Assembly (NCBI GenBank): GCA_030248135.1
Contig: JASANC010001479.1
Location: 62,001-126,000, forward strand
Reading direction: 5' to 3'
Origin: Theristus sp. LFF4_11
Taxonomy: Eukaryota; Nematoda; Chromadorea; Monhysterida; Xyalidae
DNA length: 64,000 nt
The notes below the pieces were generated by a model. That model searched no databases. It saw only the letters and a program-made list of their open reading frames with translations, and had not been told where the DNA came from. This document shows positions 53,396 through 64,000 of the stretch, one piece after another. The number at the start of each line of letters is the position of its first letter. The stretch's first letter is position 1. The translations under genes were made by a program, and so were the position numbers.

Positions 53396-56386
53396 ATGCG
53401 GATGCGCGAGCGAGCGCAGCGAGCTGAGAGCGCATCACGCATAATATGAGCCGTTATCCCCTCGCGCGCTTTTTTCAAATTTGCTCGCTGCGTCCAGCGA
53501 GCATAGTATAAGCCACAAACTTGGTTCCGTGCACACGAAACGAACACCCAAAGTTGTGCTTGGAGCCGCGAAAAAATTTTCATCCGACTACTTTTCATAC
53601 GCTGTACACACGAAAAACCTATTCTGAAAATCGTGTTACTTCTTTCTCTTTCTATTTTTTTCTGGTATGTAATCAACATGTGTGCGCCCTTTCAGTTTTT
53701 ACCTGCGACACTTTCACAGTCGAACAAAAATGTTTCCTGGGGTAATTCCATCCGGAGATTTTGAAAATTAGGTTAATTTTTTACCCAGACCCTGTTTTTG
53801 GGTAAAAATTGGGCATTTTTAAAAGTTCGCACGGTTTTCACCTGGTTTTAAGTGTGCGCCCTTTCAATTTTTACCTGCGACACTTTCACAGTTGAACAAA
53901 AATGTTTCCTAGAGTAATTTCATCCGTATTTTCTGAAAATTTAGTTTATTTTTTTGCCCGGGCATTTTTTAAGTCAAAATTTTGCATTTTTGAAAGTTCG
54001 TAGCATTTTGACTGAGTATCAGTTTTTCACTCTCACAAATTTTGTCTGAGCTACGAAAAATAATAGAAAAAAAGTCTAGTCCGTAGTAATTCAATGCGCT
54101 GATCACGGATTTTGGGTTAGTTTTCTTAAGTGAGCAATTCTAGATGCTGAATCGTGACGATTTCGGACGAATCGGCCGCCGAAATTGGCGAAATCGGTCC
54201 AGAAACGAAAAACAAGAAAAGGATGTTTTCCAGGGTAATTCAATGCGCTGATCACGGATTTTGGGTTAGTTTTCTTACGTGAGCAACTCTAGATACTGAA
54301 TCGTGACGATTTCGGGCGAATCGGCCGTCGAAATTGGCGAAATCGGTCCAGAAACGAAAAACAAGAAAAGGGTGTTTTCCAGGGTAATTCAATGCGCTGA
54401 TCACGAATTTTGGGTTAGTTTTTTTGCAAGCAACTCTAGATGCTGAATCGTGACGATGTCGGGCGAATCGGCCGTGGAAATCGGCGAAATCGGTCCAGAA
54501 ACGAAAAACAAGAAAAGGGTGTTTTCCAGGATAATTCAATGCGGTGATCACGGATTTTGGTTAGTTTTCTTACGTGAGCAACTCTAGATGCTGAATCGTG
54601 ACGATTTCGGGCGAATCGGTCGTGGAAATTGGCGAAATCGTTCCGGAAACGAAAAACAAGAAAAAGATGTTTTCCAGGGTAATTCAATGCGGTGATCACG
54701 GATTTTGGTTAGTTTTCTTACGTGAGCTACTCTAGATGCTGAATCGTGACGATTTCGGGCGAATCGGCAGTGGAAATTGGCTAAATCGGTCCAGAAACGA
54801 AAAATAAGAAAAGGGTGTTTTCCAGGGTAATTCAATGCGCTGATCACGGATTTTGGGTTAGTTTTTATGTGAGCAACTCTAGATATTGAATCGTGACGAT
54901 TTCGGGCGAATCGGCCGTGGAAATTGGCGAAATCGGTCCAGAAATGAAAAACAAAAATACGGTGTTTTCCATGGTAATTAAACACACTGATCACGGATTT
55001 TGTGTTAGTTTTTTTATGTGAGCAACTCTAGATACCGAATCGTGACGATTTCGGGCGAATCGGCCGTGGAATTTAGTGAAACCGGTCCAGAAATGAAAAA
55101 CAAGAAATTGGTGTTTTCCATGGTAATTCATTGCGCCGATCACGGCTTTTGGGCCAGTTTTCTTATGTGAGCGATTCTAGGTACTGAATCGTGACGATTT
55201 TGGGCGAACCGGCCGTAGAAATAGCATAGACAAAATTGGCCTAAAAAACGAAAAATGAAAAACCTGAGTTGTCTGGGGTTTAGAAGAATGTGTGACCAGT
55301 GATTTTGGTCCGACCTTTGGGGCTTATGTAAAAGTCAGAATATTATCTAAAAATGCGGGAGACGCATATAAAAAGAGGAATATGGCCTTGTGTAAGCAGT
55401 GAAATACTTGGCTCGACAACGCTTTTCAAGTCTCTGATGTGGTACACACGGATACAAGTACATAAGAGTCATATTTTTGCGCCGTTTATTCTTTATTTCG
55501 GTTGCAAGTGGCAACCCTCGTACATTGTAGACAAATGAAACTTTCACATTTGCTTTTTTCTAGCATTTAGCGACCTCTAAAACCACTAAAATAACGATCA
55601 GACTTTAGATCGCTGACACTGGTTTGCACAAAGTGTATCGCAGAGGCATTGGGAACGCAAGGTCTCCTTCTGTGGCAATGACTCACCGGTTTATCCTGTC
55701 ACAAGAGTTTGGTAAAAAGGGTGAAAATCAACGGAAGACAACACTTTTTGCACTGGTGCTGCTGAATGCACAGCGGTGCGTACGTTAGCAACAACGATAA
55801 AGCTACATGCAGCAATGTTTTGCAATCTCTGATGTTTCTGTTTTTTGCACAGAATTTACAGTATAGCCGATTAAACATGGCAGCTTTTTTCAGGGTGCAA
55901 GGAGCGCGCGAATTTTGAATGAAAGAAAAAGAAGTTCAGAAACCAAATTGTATGCCAAATTTGACGCGTTTTTTTAAACTAATGGATTATCCGTATTATT
56001 CTGTTCATTCTTTCTCCCTTGCACACATGATTGAAAATTATGTTGGCATTTTTGAAAAAGACAACTCCTAGTCAGCGACTAATCCCGCCTTGATGGACTG
56101 CCTCATTTATTCGGCCATGCTGTACAGAATTTCGCACATGATGTGATTTTAGACTAAACTGAAGAGGACAATTGAAAAATATCTAGATAACTTCAAAGTT
56201 TTTACGCTTTTCAGCAAGCTTTTAAACAACAAGCTTTAAAAAACGCGGCGCAAAAATATGACTCTCATGTACTTGTATCCGTGTGTACCACATCAGAGAC
56301 TTGAAAAGCGTTGTCGAGCCAAGTATTTCACTGCTTACACAAGGCCAGATTCCTCCTTTTATATGCGTCTCCCGCATTTTTAGATA
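53396..56386. mobile_element. Large composite repeat, copy 3
   Basis: Head 53396-53680, two 172-type units, about eight 147-bp units (54080-55250), tail with inverted ends at about 55345 and 56386. It carries the same nested TA-MITE as copy 2 at 55860-56122. Confidence 0.8.
55860..56122. mobile_element. TA-flanked Tc1/mariner-type MITE, copy 3
   Basis: Nearly identical to, and at the same position as, 46260-46521, so composite repeats 2 and 3 descend from one already interrupted ancestor. Confidence 0.8.
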
Positions 56387-56653
56387 TACCGTAAAGTCTT
56401 GCATATAAGGTTCCTCCCACTTATAAGACCCCCACCCAAAAGTGGGCGGAGTGTCACACGGCGGGAAACCAAAAAATTCAAAATTTTGACTTGGTCGAAA
56501 TCTTACCCCGTTTATAAGACCCGGAATTCCTAATGTTCGTTTTATAAGACCTCCTCCCACTTATAAGGTTGTCACACGAAATTCCACTTTTTTTCAGAAA
56601 TTTTCAATTTTCAAATTCATATAAGGAGACCTTATATGCAAGACTTTACGGTA
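56387..56653. mobile_element. MITE with TACCGTAAAGTC ends
   Basis: TACCGTAAAGTCTTGCATAT and ATATGCAAGACTTTACGGTA are exact inverted ends, 267 bp in total. TTATAAGACC-type repeats lie inside. It is at the same terminal position of composite repeat 3 as the G-rich MITE is in copy 2. Confidence 0.9.
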
Positions 56654-57629
56654 GTCATTTAATTGCCATTTGTAGTTTATAAATTTCAGCTAAAATTTTT
56701 AACTCTGTTAGGCACAATGGTACTCTTATTTAAAGTTATACATTTTCACTGTTTTTTTTACATTTTCAAGCATCGACATACGGAATGACCGAGTAAACAT
56801 GGCAGCTTTTTTCAGGGTGCAAGGAGCGCGCGAAATTTGAATGGACGTTCAGAAACCAACATGTGTGCCAAATTTGACGTGTTTTTTCAGACTAATGGAT
56901 TCTTCGTGCTATTATGTTCATTCTTGTTCCCTTGAACACATGATTAGGAGTTATGTTGGCATTTTTGAAAAAGACAACTCCTAGTCTGCGACTGATCCCG
57001 CCTTGACGGGCTGCCTTTTTTATTCGGCCATACTGTACACGTCACCATCATCCTTCAAGTTTTCTTCTGGCAATATCACATTGGCTTCTGCTTCACTGTC
57101 GTCTGCACCATAATTGTCTTGTTTTAGTCGCTTAAACTGTTTAATGTGTCTACTGTTAAGCAGATCAACAGTGACCGGCCACTTCATCGCAAAGTTTTGC
57201 AAGACTTCAGGCATCGCTTGCAAGCGGTCATTGAAAACAACGGTTATGGAGCAGAGGACAGTGAAACAGAAGACGATGTGATATTGCCAAAAGAAAAGTT
57301 GAATAATGATGGTGACGTGTATCCCGATGCTTCAAATGTGAAAAAGCAGTGAAAGTTAAAAATTTTGGATAAAAGTATCATACCATTGTGCCTGACAAAG
57401 TTAATATTTTTGACTGAAATTTTAAAACAACAGATGGCAACCAAATGACTATAAGTGATGTAATTTCAGACATTAATGTAGCCGCGAGATTGAAGCGTTT
57501 AATAAATTGACGTTTTTTTATCACCCTGTACGTAAGAACAATCGGAAGAGGAAACACCAATTTACTATTAAACGTTTTTCAAATTCTGAACTCAATTTAC
57601 TGTAAAAATTTTTGCAAGTTTTTCAAATT
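56654..57629. repeat. Duplicated segment shared with 37830-39118
   Basis: Matches the first locus in order (CATTTGTAGTTTATAAATTT, ATCGACATAC, CACGTCACCATCATCCTTCA, TCACCCTGTACGTAAGAACA), differing by MITE insertions on each side. It is the 3' flank of the GPCR gene. Confidence 0.8.
56781..57035. mobile_element. TA-flanked Tc1/mariner-type MITE, copy 4, with empty site in the window
   Basis: Inserted in ATCGACATA|CACGTCACC. The empty version of that site is at about 38003-38020. The TA at 56779-56780 is repeated at 57036-57037. Ends are CGGAATGACCGAGTAAAC and TTTATTCGGCCATACTG. Confidence 0.92.
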
Positions 57630-60600
57630 TCAAGAAATTCTAATCATCGGTGCAACCGCGCTGCTTGTTTTCATTGGCCACAGACTCTTCAATGCCCGTT
57701 TGAACTCGTTGAAACTCGCTGCGTACAAATAGACATTGATCGCTGAGTTAATGGCGACACCTGAAAGGTGCTTTTGTTCCTGGATCTTTAACGGGAAACA
57801 GACAAACAAAAAGTAGTTTGACCGAAACACATTTACACATTTTTATAGAGGTTTAGTTATGCATAATTGCTGCAGTGCAAGCATGCGATGTCTTCGACAC
57901 CTGTAGTGCTTCACATCAATCAAGTTTTGTGGGTGCCTTTATAAAATAGTTGAAGCGGTTCGCCGCGGTTTCCCCCAATGAAGCCGTATTTTAGAAGTTT
58001 AGAGGTATGGTAGCCCCGGAGTTATCGTTGGCTAGCATATGAGGTCGTTTTCTGGTAACGGCAACGCAATCAAACGCCTAAGCTGACCTATATCATAGAT
58101 CGGTCCAATCACGCCGTAGAGCAACTTCAAATCGACCACTGAGTCGAACAATCCAATCGAATCGAACAATTTTATGCTGAAGATCACGAAATCAGGTATG
58201 CCATCCCAGAGTATGTAGTTCAGCACGATCAGTAGTGCAAGCCGGTGCAACTGAAGTGTGGCGTAAGCGTGCTTTTTTACCAAATGTGCTTTTTTCAAAA
58301 AAACAGTTCTCTGAAAATTTTGACATTTCACGGGCCTCCTGTGATGCCAACAGCTCGGTGGTTGTGCCTGTGCGAAACTTATTCGTAAAATACACGTGCA
58401 GCACTCTTCTTGCTGATCGCTGCAACTGTTATTTGTCAATTTATAGCACTTTCGGCACGGATATTGAGGACCCACGACACAGAAATACCGTAATTTCGTG
58501 GCACCACACCTCATTCAACATTACTCCGCGTCCTTCTCACGAAAAGATAATACTAGGAAACAGGAAACCGCAACAACCTTGTTCTGCCTCTGTTGTTGGC
58601 GTTTCTGTGCGCTGGTTGTCATGGATGCTGCGCTAGTCACGGCCAATTTTGTGGCGGAGCACAGCAACACGTTCGTGATGATCAGAAACACAGGAATCAG
58701 GACTCCTGCGCAGAGAAAAATCGGTTCCGAGACCTGTTTCGTGCGTCCTTCCACTCGCAGATTGTCACATGTGTTCGGAATCGTTATGGTAAAGAACTTT
58801 TCCAAAAAAAGTGTTCGTCCAGTTTTATAACCGACAACAGCGACAACATGCATCGGCCAGGTTTGCGCGAAAATCGACGGCGTCAATCGTTTGTTGACGG
58901 CAGTGGTGCTGCGATACTCGGGCGTCGTGAGAACGACGGCCATTGTGAACACTGCCAGCGACACAGTGATCAGTAGAGCGACAGTTCTCGTGAATCGGTT
59001 GTGGTCACGCTTGTGGTAACTGGAAATGTGGCAACTGTGTGGTTTGTTGATCGGGTGCTGTCACCTAATGGGTGCTGTCACCGGCTCGTGTACTATTCCG
59101 GCCCGCGAAATTCCGGCCCGTAGAATTCCGGCCCGCTCATTCCGGCCCGAAGAATTCCGGCCCGAAGAATTCCGGCCCGGAGAATTCCGGCCCGGAGAAT
59201 TTTCGCCAGCAAGAACAATATTAAACCACACGAAGTGATTTTTGGTAAATAAATTTAAAGTGATTTTTTATTTTTGTTTAGAACTTGCTTGCAGTGACTG
59301 GTTGTAGGTTCCTAATCCTAAGCCAAGCCTTTTTGATAAGGTAAAAGGATCACAAATCCTGTTCACGATAAAAAAATTTAAAAATTTAGTTGTAGTTTCT
59401 TTTTTCCAAAAGGTTTCACTTTCCAAAAAAGCAAACAGGACGAACATCATTGAAAATACACTGTAACATGTGAACATCGATATTTTTATTTTATTATTTC
59501 ATTACCAAAATCACTTCGTGTGGTTAATATTGTTCGTGCTGGCGAAAATTCTCCGGGCCGGAATTCTCCGGGCCGGAATTCTTCGGGCCGGAATTCTTCG
59601 GGCCGGAATGAGCGGGCCGGAATTCTTCAGGCCGGAATTAGCGGGCCGGAATTGTACCCCCCCCGCTGTCACCTCATGGGTGCTGTCACCTAATGGGTGC
59701 TGTCACCTAATGGGTGCTGTCACCTCATGGGTGCTGTCACCTAATGGGTGCTGACACCTAATGGGTGCTGTCACCTAATGGGTGCTGTCACCTAATGGGT
59801 GCTGTCACCTAATGGGTGCTGTCACCTAATGGGTGCTGACACCACCTAATGGGTGCTGTCACCTAATGGGTGCTGTCACCTAATGGGTGCTGTCACCTCA
59901 TGGGTGCTGTCACCTAATGGGTGCTAACACCTAATGGGTGCTGTCACCTAATGGGTGCTGTCACCTAATGGGTGCTGTCACCTAATGGGTGCTGTCACCT
60001 AATGGGTGCTGTCACCTAATGGGTGCTGACACCTAATGGGTGCTGACACCTAATGGATGTTGTCACCTCATGGGTGCTGTCACCTAATGGGTGCTCTCAC
60101 GTTGTGGGTACTCTCACCTGATGGGGCGTTTCAGCGCAAATACTCGATCGCCCGCAATGACGCACATCACCAGTTGGCTACTGACGTGGCCCCACAGGAA
60201 CGGCGCATACACCAGCAGCACTTCAGCATTCGTGAACTGTCGTCTCTGATGGTGTTGTTGTTCTTGTTGTTTTTTGTGTTTTCTTAATTCTAAGAATTAA
60301 AATTCTTAATTTAGCAATCTTCACCGATAATAAACTGAAAGATTGTTTATGATGAACACGAAACGGACTGTATTACACCATGAAATACCTAAGCGCAATC
60401 TTTCTGTTGCTCTTGGCCAGAATCTACACTCGGTAGACAACAGGTGTGCCTATCCACGCTTAAATACGCCATTGTCCAAACCATTCTCCGTGCCAAACTT
60501 CGTACCATTAGGTGGCTTAAAAACCGTATCTTATTATGCGGTGTGCCAAAATACATTACAAGTGATTGAAAAAAACCAAGCGGTGCACCATGTAAACCTG

Positions 60601-63600
60601 AGTAGCTACTGCCTGTGGTCAGTTCTATAAAAAGTGAATAGTGCTTGAAAAGTGAATAGTTCTACCAGGGTGTCCCAAAATTTAGACCTTGACAAATTCC
60701 GGTTGAATACTTGAACCCCAAGTTCATCTTTGACCGAAGTTTCCCATTGATTGGATTGATACCGTATTACCCCCATTAAACCCCCTCCCCACCATTAATC
60801 CCCCCCCCCCACCAATAAACCCCCACCCCCCCGACCAGTTTCCGAATAATCCCCCCACAAATAATCCCCCATGGGGGATTATTGGAGACCTGTTTAAACA
60901 CATACCCAGCGAAATCAGTGGCTGGTTGCAGTGAAAATGATGAAATTGTGCTACCAAAGGCCCCAAATGGGTGAGTTTATAGTAATTTCATTACAAAAGG
61001 CTGTTATAAAAGGAAATTTCTATGTAGAGTAGAAGTTTCTGCGACTTTCTTGCCTGCCATGCAATGTATTTTTGCCATTTTTCAACAAACGCCCACCCCT
61101 AGAATTTTTTTGTAAATAAACCCCCCCCCCACCAATAATCCCCCCACCAATAACCCCCCACCCCTAAAAGTCGCTGACGTATTAATCCCCCATGGGGGTT
61201 TATTGGGGGTAATACGGTATTTCTAATTTCCACGCAAAACTGTTTGTCTTTGAAGCTGATGTCTCGATTATTTTTCCAGATTTTCTCAAAGACTAACTTT
61301 TGGAACACCCTGGAGTAAAAATGTTCACTTTTCAAACACTATTCACTTTTATAGAACTGACCACTGGTGAGTTTTCGGGACTAATAGCAGCATCTATCAC
61401 GTTATCCCCAACATCGCTACAGTGTACCTCGCAATGCCTCATTATTCGGCAAGTCAGCGCTTAGTTTGTTTTCGGACTACTTCTTTTTTGCACTTAGGGC
61501 GGTTAATGGTGATGTGGTGTGACATGAACTTTGGCATGGGCAATTGCATTTTAAAGTGTCTCGTTTTCAGGGTGTCGACTGTGAGGTCCATTAAAAGATT
61601 AGGTATAAGATCAGTGGGTGTTTAGACCTCATTTTTCGTCCGTTTCAGAAAGAACAAATAAAAATATTGCAGCTGAAAAATTCCTAAAAAAATTGACGCT
61701 TTCAAATAGAGTTACAACCGCATGCCGAAAACGATGGGCCCGGTTCCGATGAGTTTCATATGAAACACAAAGCAATCAGTGCGGTAAATAGCAAATAGTA
61801 AATCTCCAGAAAGTGGTAATCTAACAATTTCCATGTAGAAAAAACTGTTTAAAAGTTCTACACACCACACAAGTTTCACCAAAAGTCCATTAAAATTGTA
61901 AAAAAGAAACCGATTTTTCTTACCCATCCAAAGAAACCGAGCGCCACTCGCATCGTGCCAAAGATGACGCAGCCAGCGCTGGTCGTCAGGTCGGATACAG
62001 CCAAAATGAGAATCAGCCCAAAACCTGGACACGGGAAAAACAACTATGCCTTTACCCCTCCCTTCTGAAACAACCTCTAAAGGCCCGTTTAGCCGTCCGT
62101 ATTTGCATCCGGCACGGCACGTCACGTCACGTCAAACCTCGTTTATGCTGCAAAAAAGAGCAATCCGGCACGTCACGGCACGTCACGTCTTGTTTTAGAA
62201 CTCGCGCTCATTTATGCCCCTGTACGGCGACGTACGTCGACGTTCAGACAGATACAGACGCATAAACGATGGCGTGACGTGCCGTGACGTGCCGGATGGT
62301 TTTAGAACACGCGCTCGTTTATGCCCCCGTACGGCGACGTGCGTCGACGTTCAGACAGTTACGGACGCATAAACGATGACGTTGACGTGCCGTGACGTGC
62401 CGGATGGTTTTAGGTTCTCCCCTAAAAAACCGTGCGTCAAAGTTCGACTTTATCAATTTTGATTACTTTTGTTGTTCTTCATTGTGAGCACATGCTCACT
62501 CACTATCGTCCTGAAATAGACAATTTTTCTGATTATTTTCTGTATTCTCAAACAAAAATATCAGCAGTTTAGCTTTTATTCAGTGAATTCACTAATTCAG
62601 TGAGTTTCAGCCATCACATGAACTCCAGACGAACTCTAAATTATAGGGAATCAGCTGATTGGTTGGTGGTCACGCGATGCATGCTTTCTGTGCAGGCATT
62701 GCTGTGTGGAGACTGAGAAAGGTTTGCACAAAATGTATGCATCACGATCACCAAGCAATTAGCCGATTCCCTGGCTATTCACAACAAAATAACAGAGCCT
62801 GAAGGGCTGGATGCAAATTTGTGAGTGACTTTGTTTTGAAATCATAGCAATCCACAGAACACCAAAAAATTTGTCGTGCGGCAAAAAATGCGAAAATTTC
62901 ATCTGCACATTCTGAGAGTCGAACCCTGAATGAACCACTGCGCCATGGTGTCATGATTGCTGCTGGCTGTATAGTCCATATCAACTGTGGACGCGCACTG
63001 TTGAAAAACACAATGTGTTTTCGCCTGTTCTTCTACTCTGCATTGAATTAACTGCTCGAAAGACTTGAGTGAAAGACGAAATTTCAAAAGACTTGCATCT
63101 GTGGGTTGTTTCGAATTTGAGTTGCAATCTCCATTCTCCAGTCAAAATTGCTTGTTGTCGCATATATTCAATTTCAATTTGGCACACAATTTCATTTAAT
63201 TTTGCTCGCTGACGTACGGCTTTTTAGGGCAGAACCTAAAATGCAACGTCACGTCACGGCACGTCATCGTTTATGCGTCTGTATCTGTTTGAACGTCGAC
63301 GCACGTCGCCGTACAGGGGCATAAACGAGCAAAAATTCTAAAACCATCCGGCACGTCACGGCACGTCACTTCACGGCACGTCATCGTTTATGCGTCCGTA
63401 TCTGTCTGCACGTCGACGCACGTCGCCGTACGGACGCATAAACGAGCAAAAATTCTAAAACCATGCGGCACGTCACTTCATCTCACGTCATCGTTTATGC
63501 GTCCGTGTCTGTCTGTACGGCGACGTGCGTCAACGTCCGGACGGCTAAACGGGCCTTAAAACAACACATTTATGTTTGCCTACCTGGACACCCCCCATTC

Positions 63601-64000
63601 TCTTTCCCACACCGCCAAAAATCGGGCTCGACCACGGAAATCAGAGAAATGGTCACCGTCAAAGAAAATGAGTAAATGATCAGCTCATCATAATGAGGCA
63701 CACCCGCATCCGGACAAAAAGCACCAAACGAAATGAAACCGTCAGTCTGATTGACTCCAACAAGTGAAGATAAACAAAGTAAAACGCAACGAAAGCAAAA
63801 AAAATCAAAAATCAAATGTGCGCTCACCACTAATGGAGCGCAGTTTTTGCTCGCGCACAAACACGACGATCACCAGCATACTACCGACGAGACCGAGGAC
63901 GCCGACCGGCACAATCGCCAGCGCGCCGAACACCTCAATGAACAGCTCGACTTTGGCGATCGCAACGTTTTTGCGGTGCATTTCGCCACTGATTTCAATG
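57630..64000 (-). CDS. Rhodopsin-type GPCR, nematode chemoreceptor-like (5' end outside window)
   Basis: Minus strand; exons 64000-63828 (continues upstream), 62024-61924, 60236-60118, 59019-58578, 58310-58088 and 57760-57630, with matching GT-AG sites and phases. TM1: GVLGLVGSMLVIVVFVREQK. TM2: GLILILAVSDLTTSAGCVIF. TM3: LVYAPFLWGHVSSQLVMCVI, then GDRVFALKRP, a DRY-type motif. TM4: RTVALLITVSLAVFTMAVVL. Extracellular loop 2 has the NTCDNL cysteine. TM5: IFLCAGVLIPVFLIITNVLL. TM6: RLALLIVLNYILWDGIPDFV. TM7: GVIGPIYDI plus NSAINVYLYAA, an NPxxY variant. The DRY and NPxxY variants and short loops recall nematode srsx-type receptors; the ligand is unknown. The 59019-58578 exon may hide a small in-frame intron in loop 2. 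A partial duplicate lies at 39119-39874. Introns 1-3 are loaded with transposons and a donor-derived minisatellite. Confidence 0.87.
59041..60118. repeat. 17-bp minisatellite seeded by the GPCR exon 3 donor
   Basis: On the minus strand the exon 3 junction CCCATCAG|GTGAGAGTA is followed by CCCACAACGTGAGAGCA and then about 26 units of CCCATTAGGTGACAGCA (59666-60118), with a few more units at 59041-59096 beyond an inverted-repeat element. The first unit contains the last coding bases of exon 3. Confidence 0.92.
59097..59655. mobile_element. Inverted-repeat element with GGCCCGGAATTC subrepeats
   Basis: Arms of about 110-150 bp made of repeated GAATTCCGGCCCG units and ACCACACGAAGTGATTTTT, in opposite orientations. 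The middle (about 59280-59350) includes a CCAAGCCTTTTTGATAAGG block that also occurs, inverted, near 36240 in ACY1 intron 12. It splits the 17-bp array. Confidence 0.75.
60665..61313. mobile_element. Mariner-type MITE with CCAGGGTGTCCCAAAA ends, split by a G-rich MITE
   Basis: CCAGGGTGTCCCAAAATTTA on the left against TTTTGGAACACCCTGG on the right. A wider inverted repeat outside it (AAAAGTGAATAGTGCTTGAA near 60632 and its near-complement near 61330) suggests an older nested host element. Confidence 0.75.
60760..61219. mobile_element. G-rich MITE (TACCGTATTACC family), copy 4
   Basis: Opposite orientation to copies 1 and 2 (C-rich on the plus strand). Ends TACCGTATTACCCCCATTAA and TTATTGGGGGTAATACGGTA. 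Nested in a mariner-type MITE, in GPCR intron 2. Confidence 0.85.
62081..63556. mobile_element. PIF/Harbinger-type element, 1.48 kb, TAA duplication
   Basis: Ends AGGCCCGTTTAGCCGTCCG and CGGACGGCTAAACGGGCCT, flanked by TAA (62078-62080 and 63557-63559). The duplicated locus shows the uninterrupted sequence ACAACCTCTAAAACAAC at about 39915. Subterminal repeats of CACGTCACGGCACGTCA and GACGTTCAGACAG fill both flanks. In GPCR intron 1; no transposase recognised. Confidence 0.88.
62629..62780. mobile_element. Palindromic MITE (AATCAGCTGATT family) nested in a Harbinger-type element
   Basis: GACGAACTCTAAATTATAGG and GGAATCAGCTGATTGGTTGG on the left, an imperfect complement on the right. Same family as 19235-19383. 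Confidence 0.6.

Noticed and set aside
59666..60118. CRISPR-like short regular array
   Set aside because: Repeats are contiguous 17-mers without spacers; it is a minisatellite.
63570..63836. A hydrophobic minus-strand frame between the GPCR TM1 and TM2 exons
   Set aside because: The exon ending at 63828 and the exon starting at 62024 join in phase directly; the frame lies in the intron.

Overview
The window is nuclear DNA of an animal. Every gene is split by GT-AG introns, the introns and spacers are full of small DNA transposons and satellites, and there is a Pol III tRNA gene and a tRNA-derived SINE. The gene set points to a nematode: an UNC-33-like CRMP with a long N-terminal arm next to a dihydropyrimidinase, a CED-8-sized XK-related protein, and a nematode-style chemoreceptor-like GPCR. 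That assignment is an inference from gene content. The exon models below were built by hand from splice sites, reading phase and remembered family motifs; no search was run.

Layout. 0.5-5.9 kb (+): a Ser/Pro/Ala-rich, probably disordered protein of unknown function (5 exons, 732 aa if it starts at 507). 7.8-14.8 kb (+): an UNC-33/CRMP-like gene (12 exons, 830 aa) that has lost two metal ligands of the enzyme family. 16.3-23.2 kb (+): its tandem paralogue, a dihydropyrimidinase with all six ligand residues (15 exons, 573 aa) and a CRMP-type C-terminal tail; a tRNA-Lys(UUU) gene lies antisense in its intron 8. 24.3-29 kb: a large composite repeat with 172-bp and 147-bp tandem arrays. 29.3-37.2 kb (+): aminoacylase-1 (14 exons, 411 aa), whose intron 4 holds a 2.75-kb foldback element. 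37.8-39.9 kb: a partial duplication of the GPCR locus, with the exons for TM1 and TM3-TM5 missing. 41.6-52.4 kb (-): an XK-related gene (9 exons, 465 aa) whose 5.4-kb intron 7 holds a 19/20-bp satellite split by a second copy of the composite repeat. 53.1-57.0 kb: a third copy and more MITEs. 57.6 kb to the window end (-): a rhodopsin-type GPCR, all seven TM segments visible, with its 5' end outside the window.

The genes do not form one pathway. The enzyme/pseudoenzyme pair (pyrimidine catabolism against a probable cytoskeletal role) comes from a tandem duplication. ACY1 deacetylates N-acetyl amino acids, the XK-related protein is probably a phospholipid scramblase, and the GPCR is probably a peptide, amine or chemosensory receptor.

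The most unusual signal is that tandem arrays are anchored at 5' splice sites. In the GPCR the exon 3 donor itself is the first unit of a 17-bp minisatellite. In the first gene the exon 4 donor is repeated four times at 53-55 bp. In ACY1 a 33-bp array begins a few bases after the exon 5 donor. The window also holds filled and empty copies of the same site for several MITE families, so their target-site duplications can be read directly.
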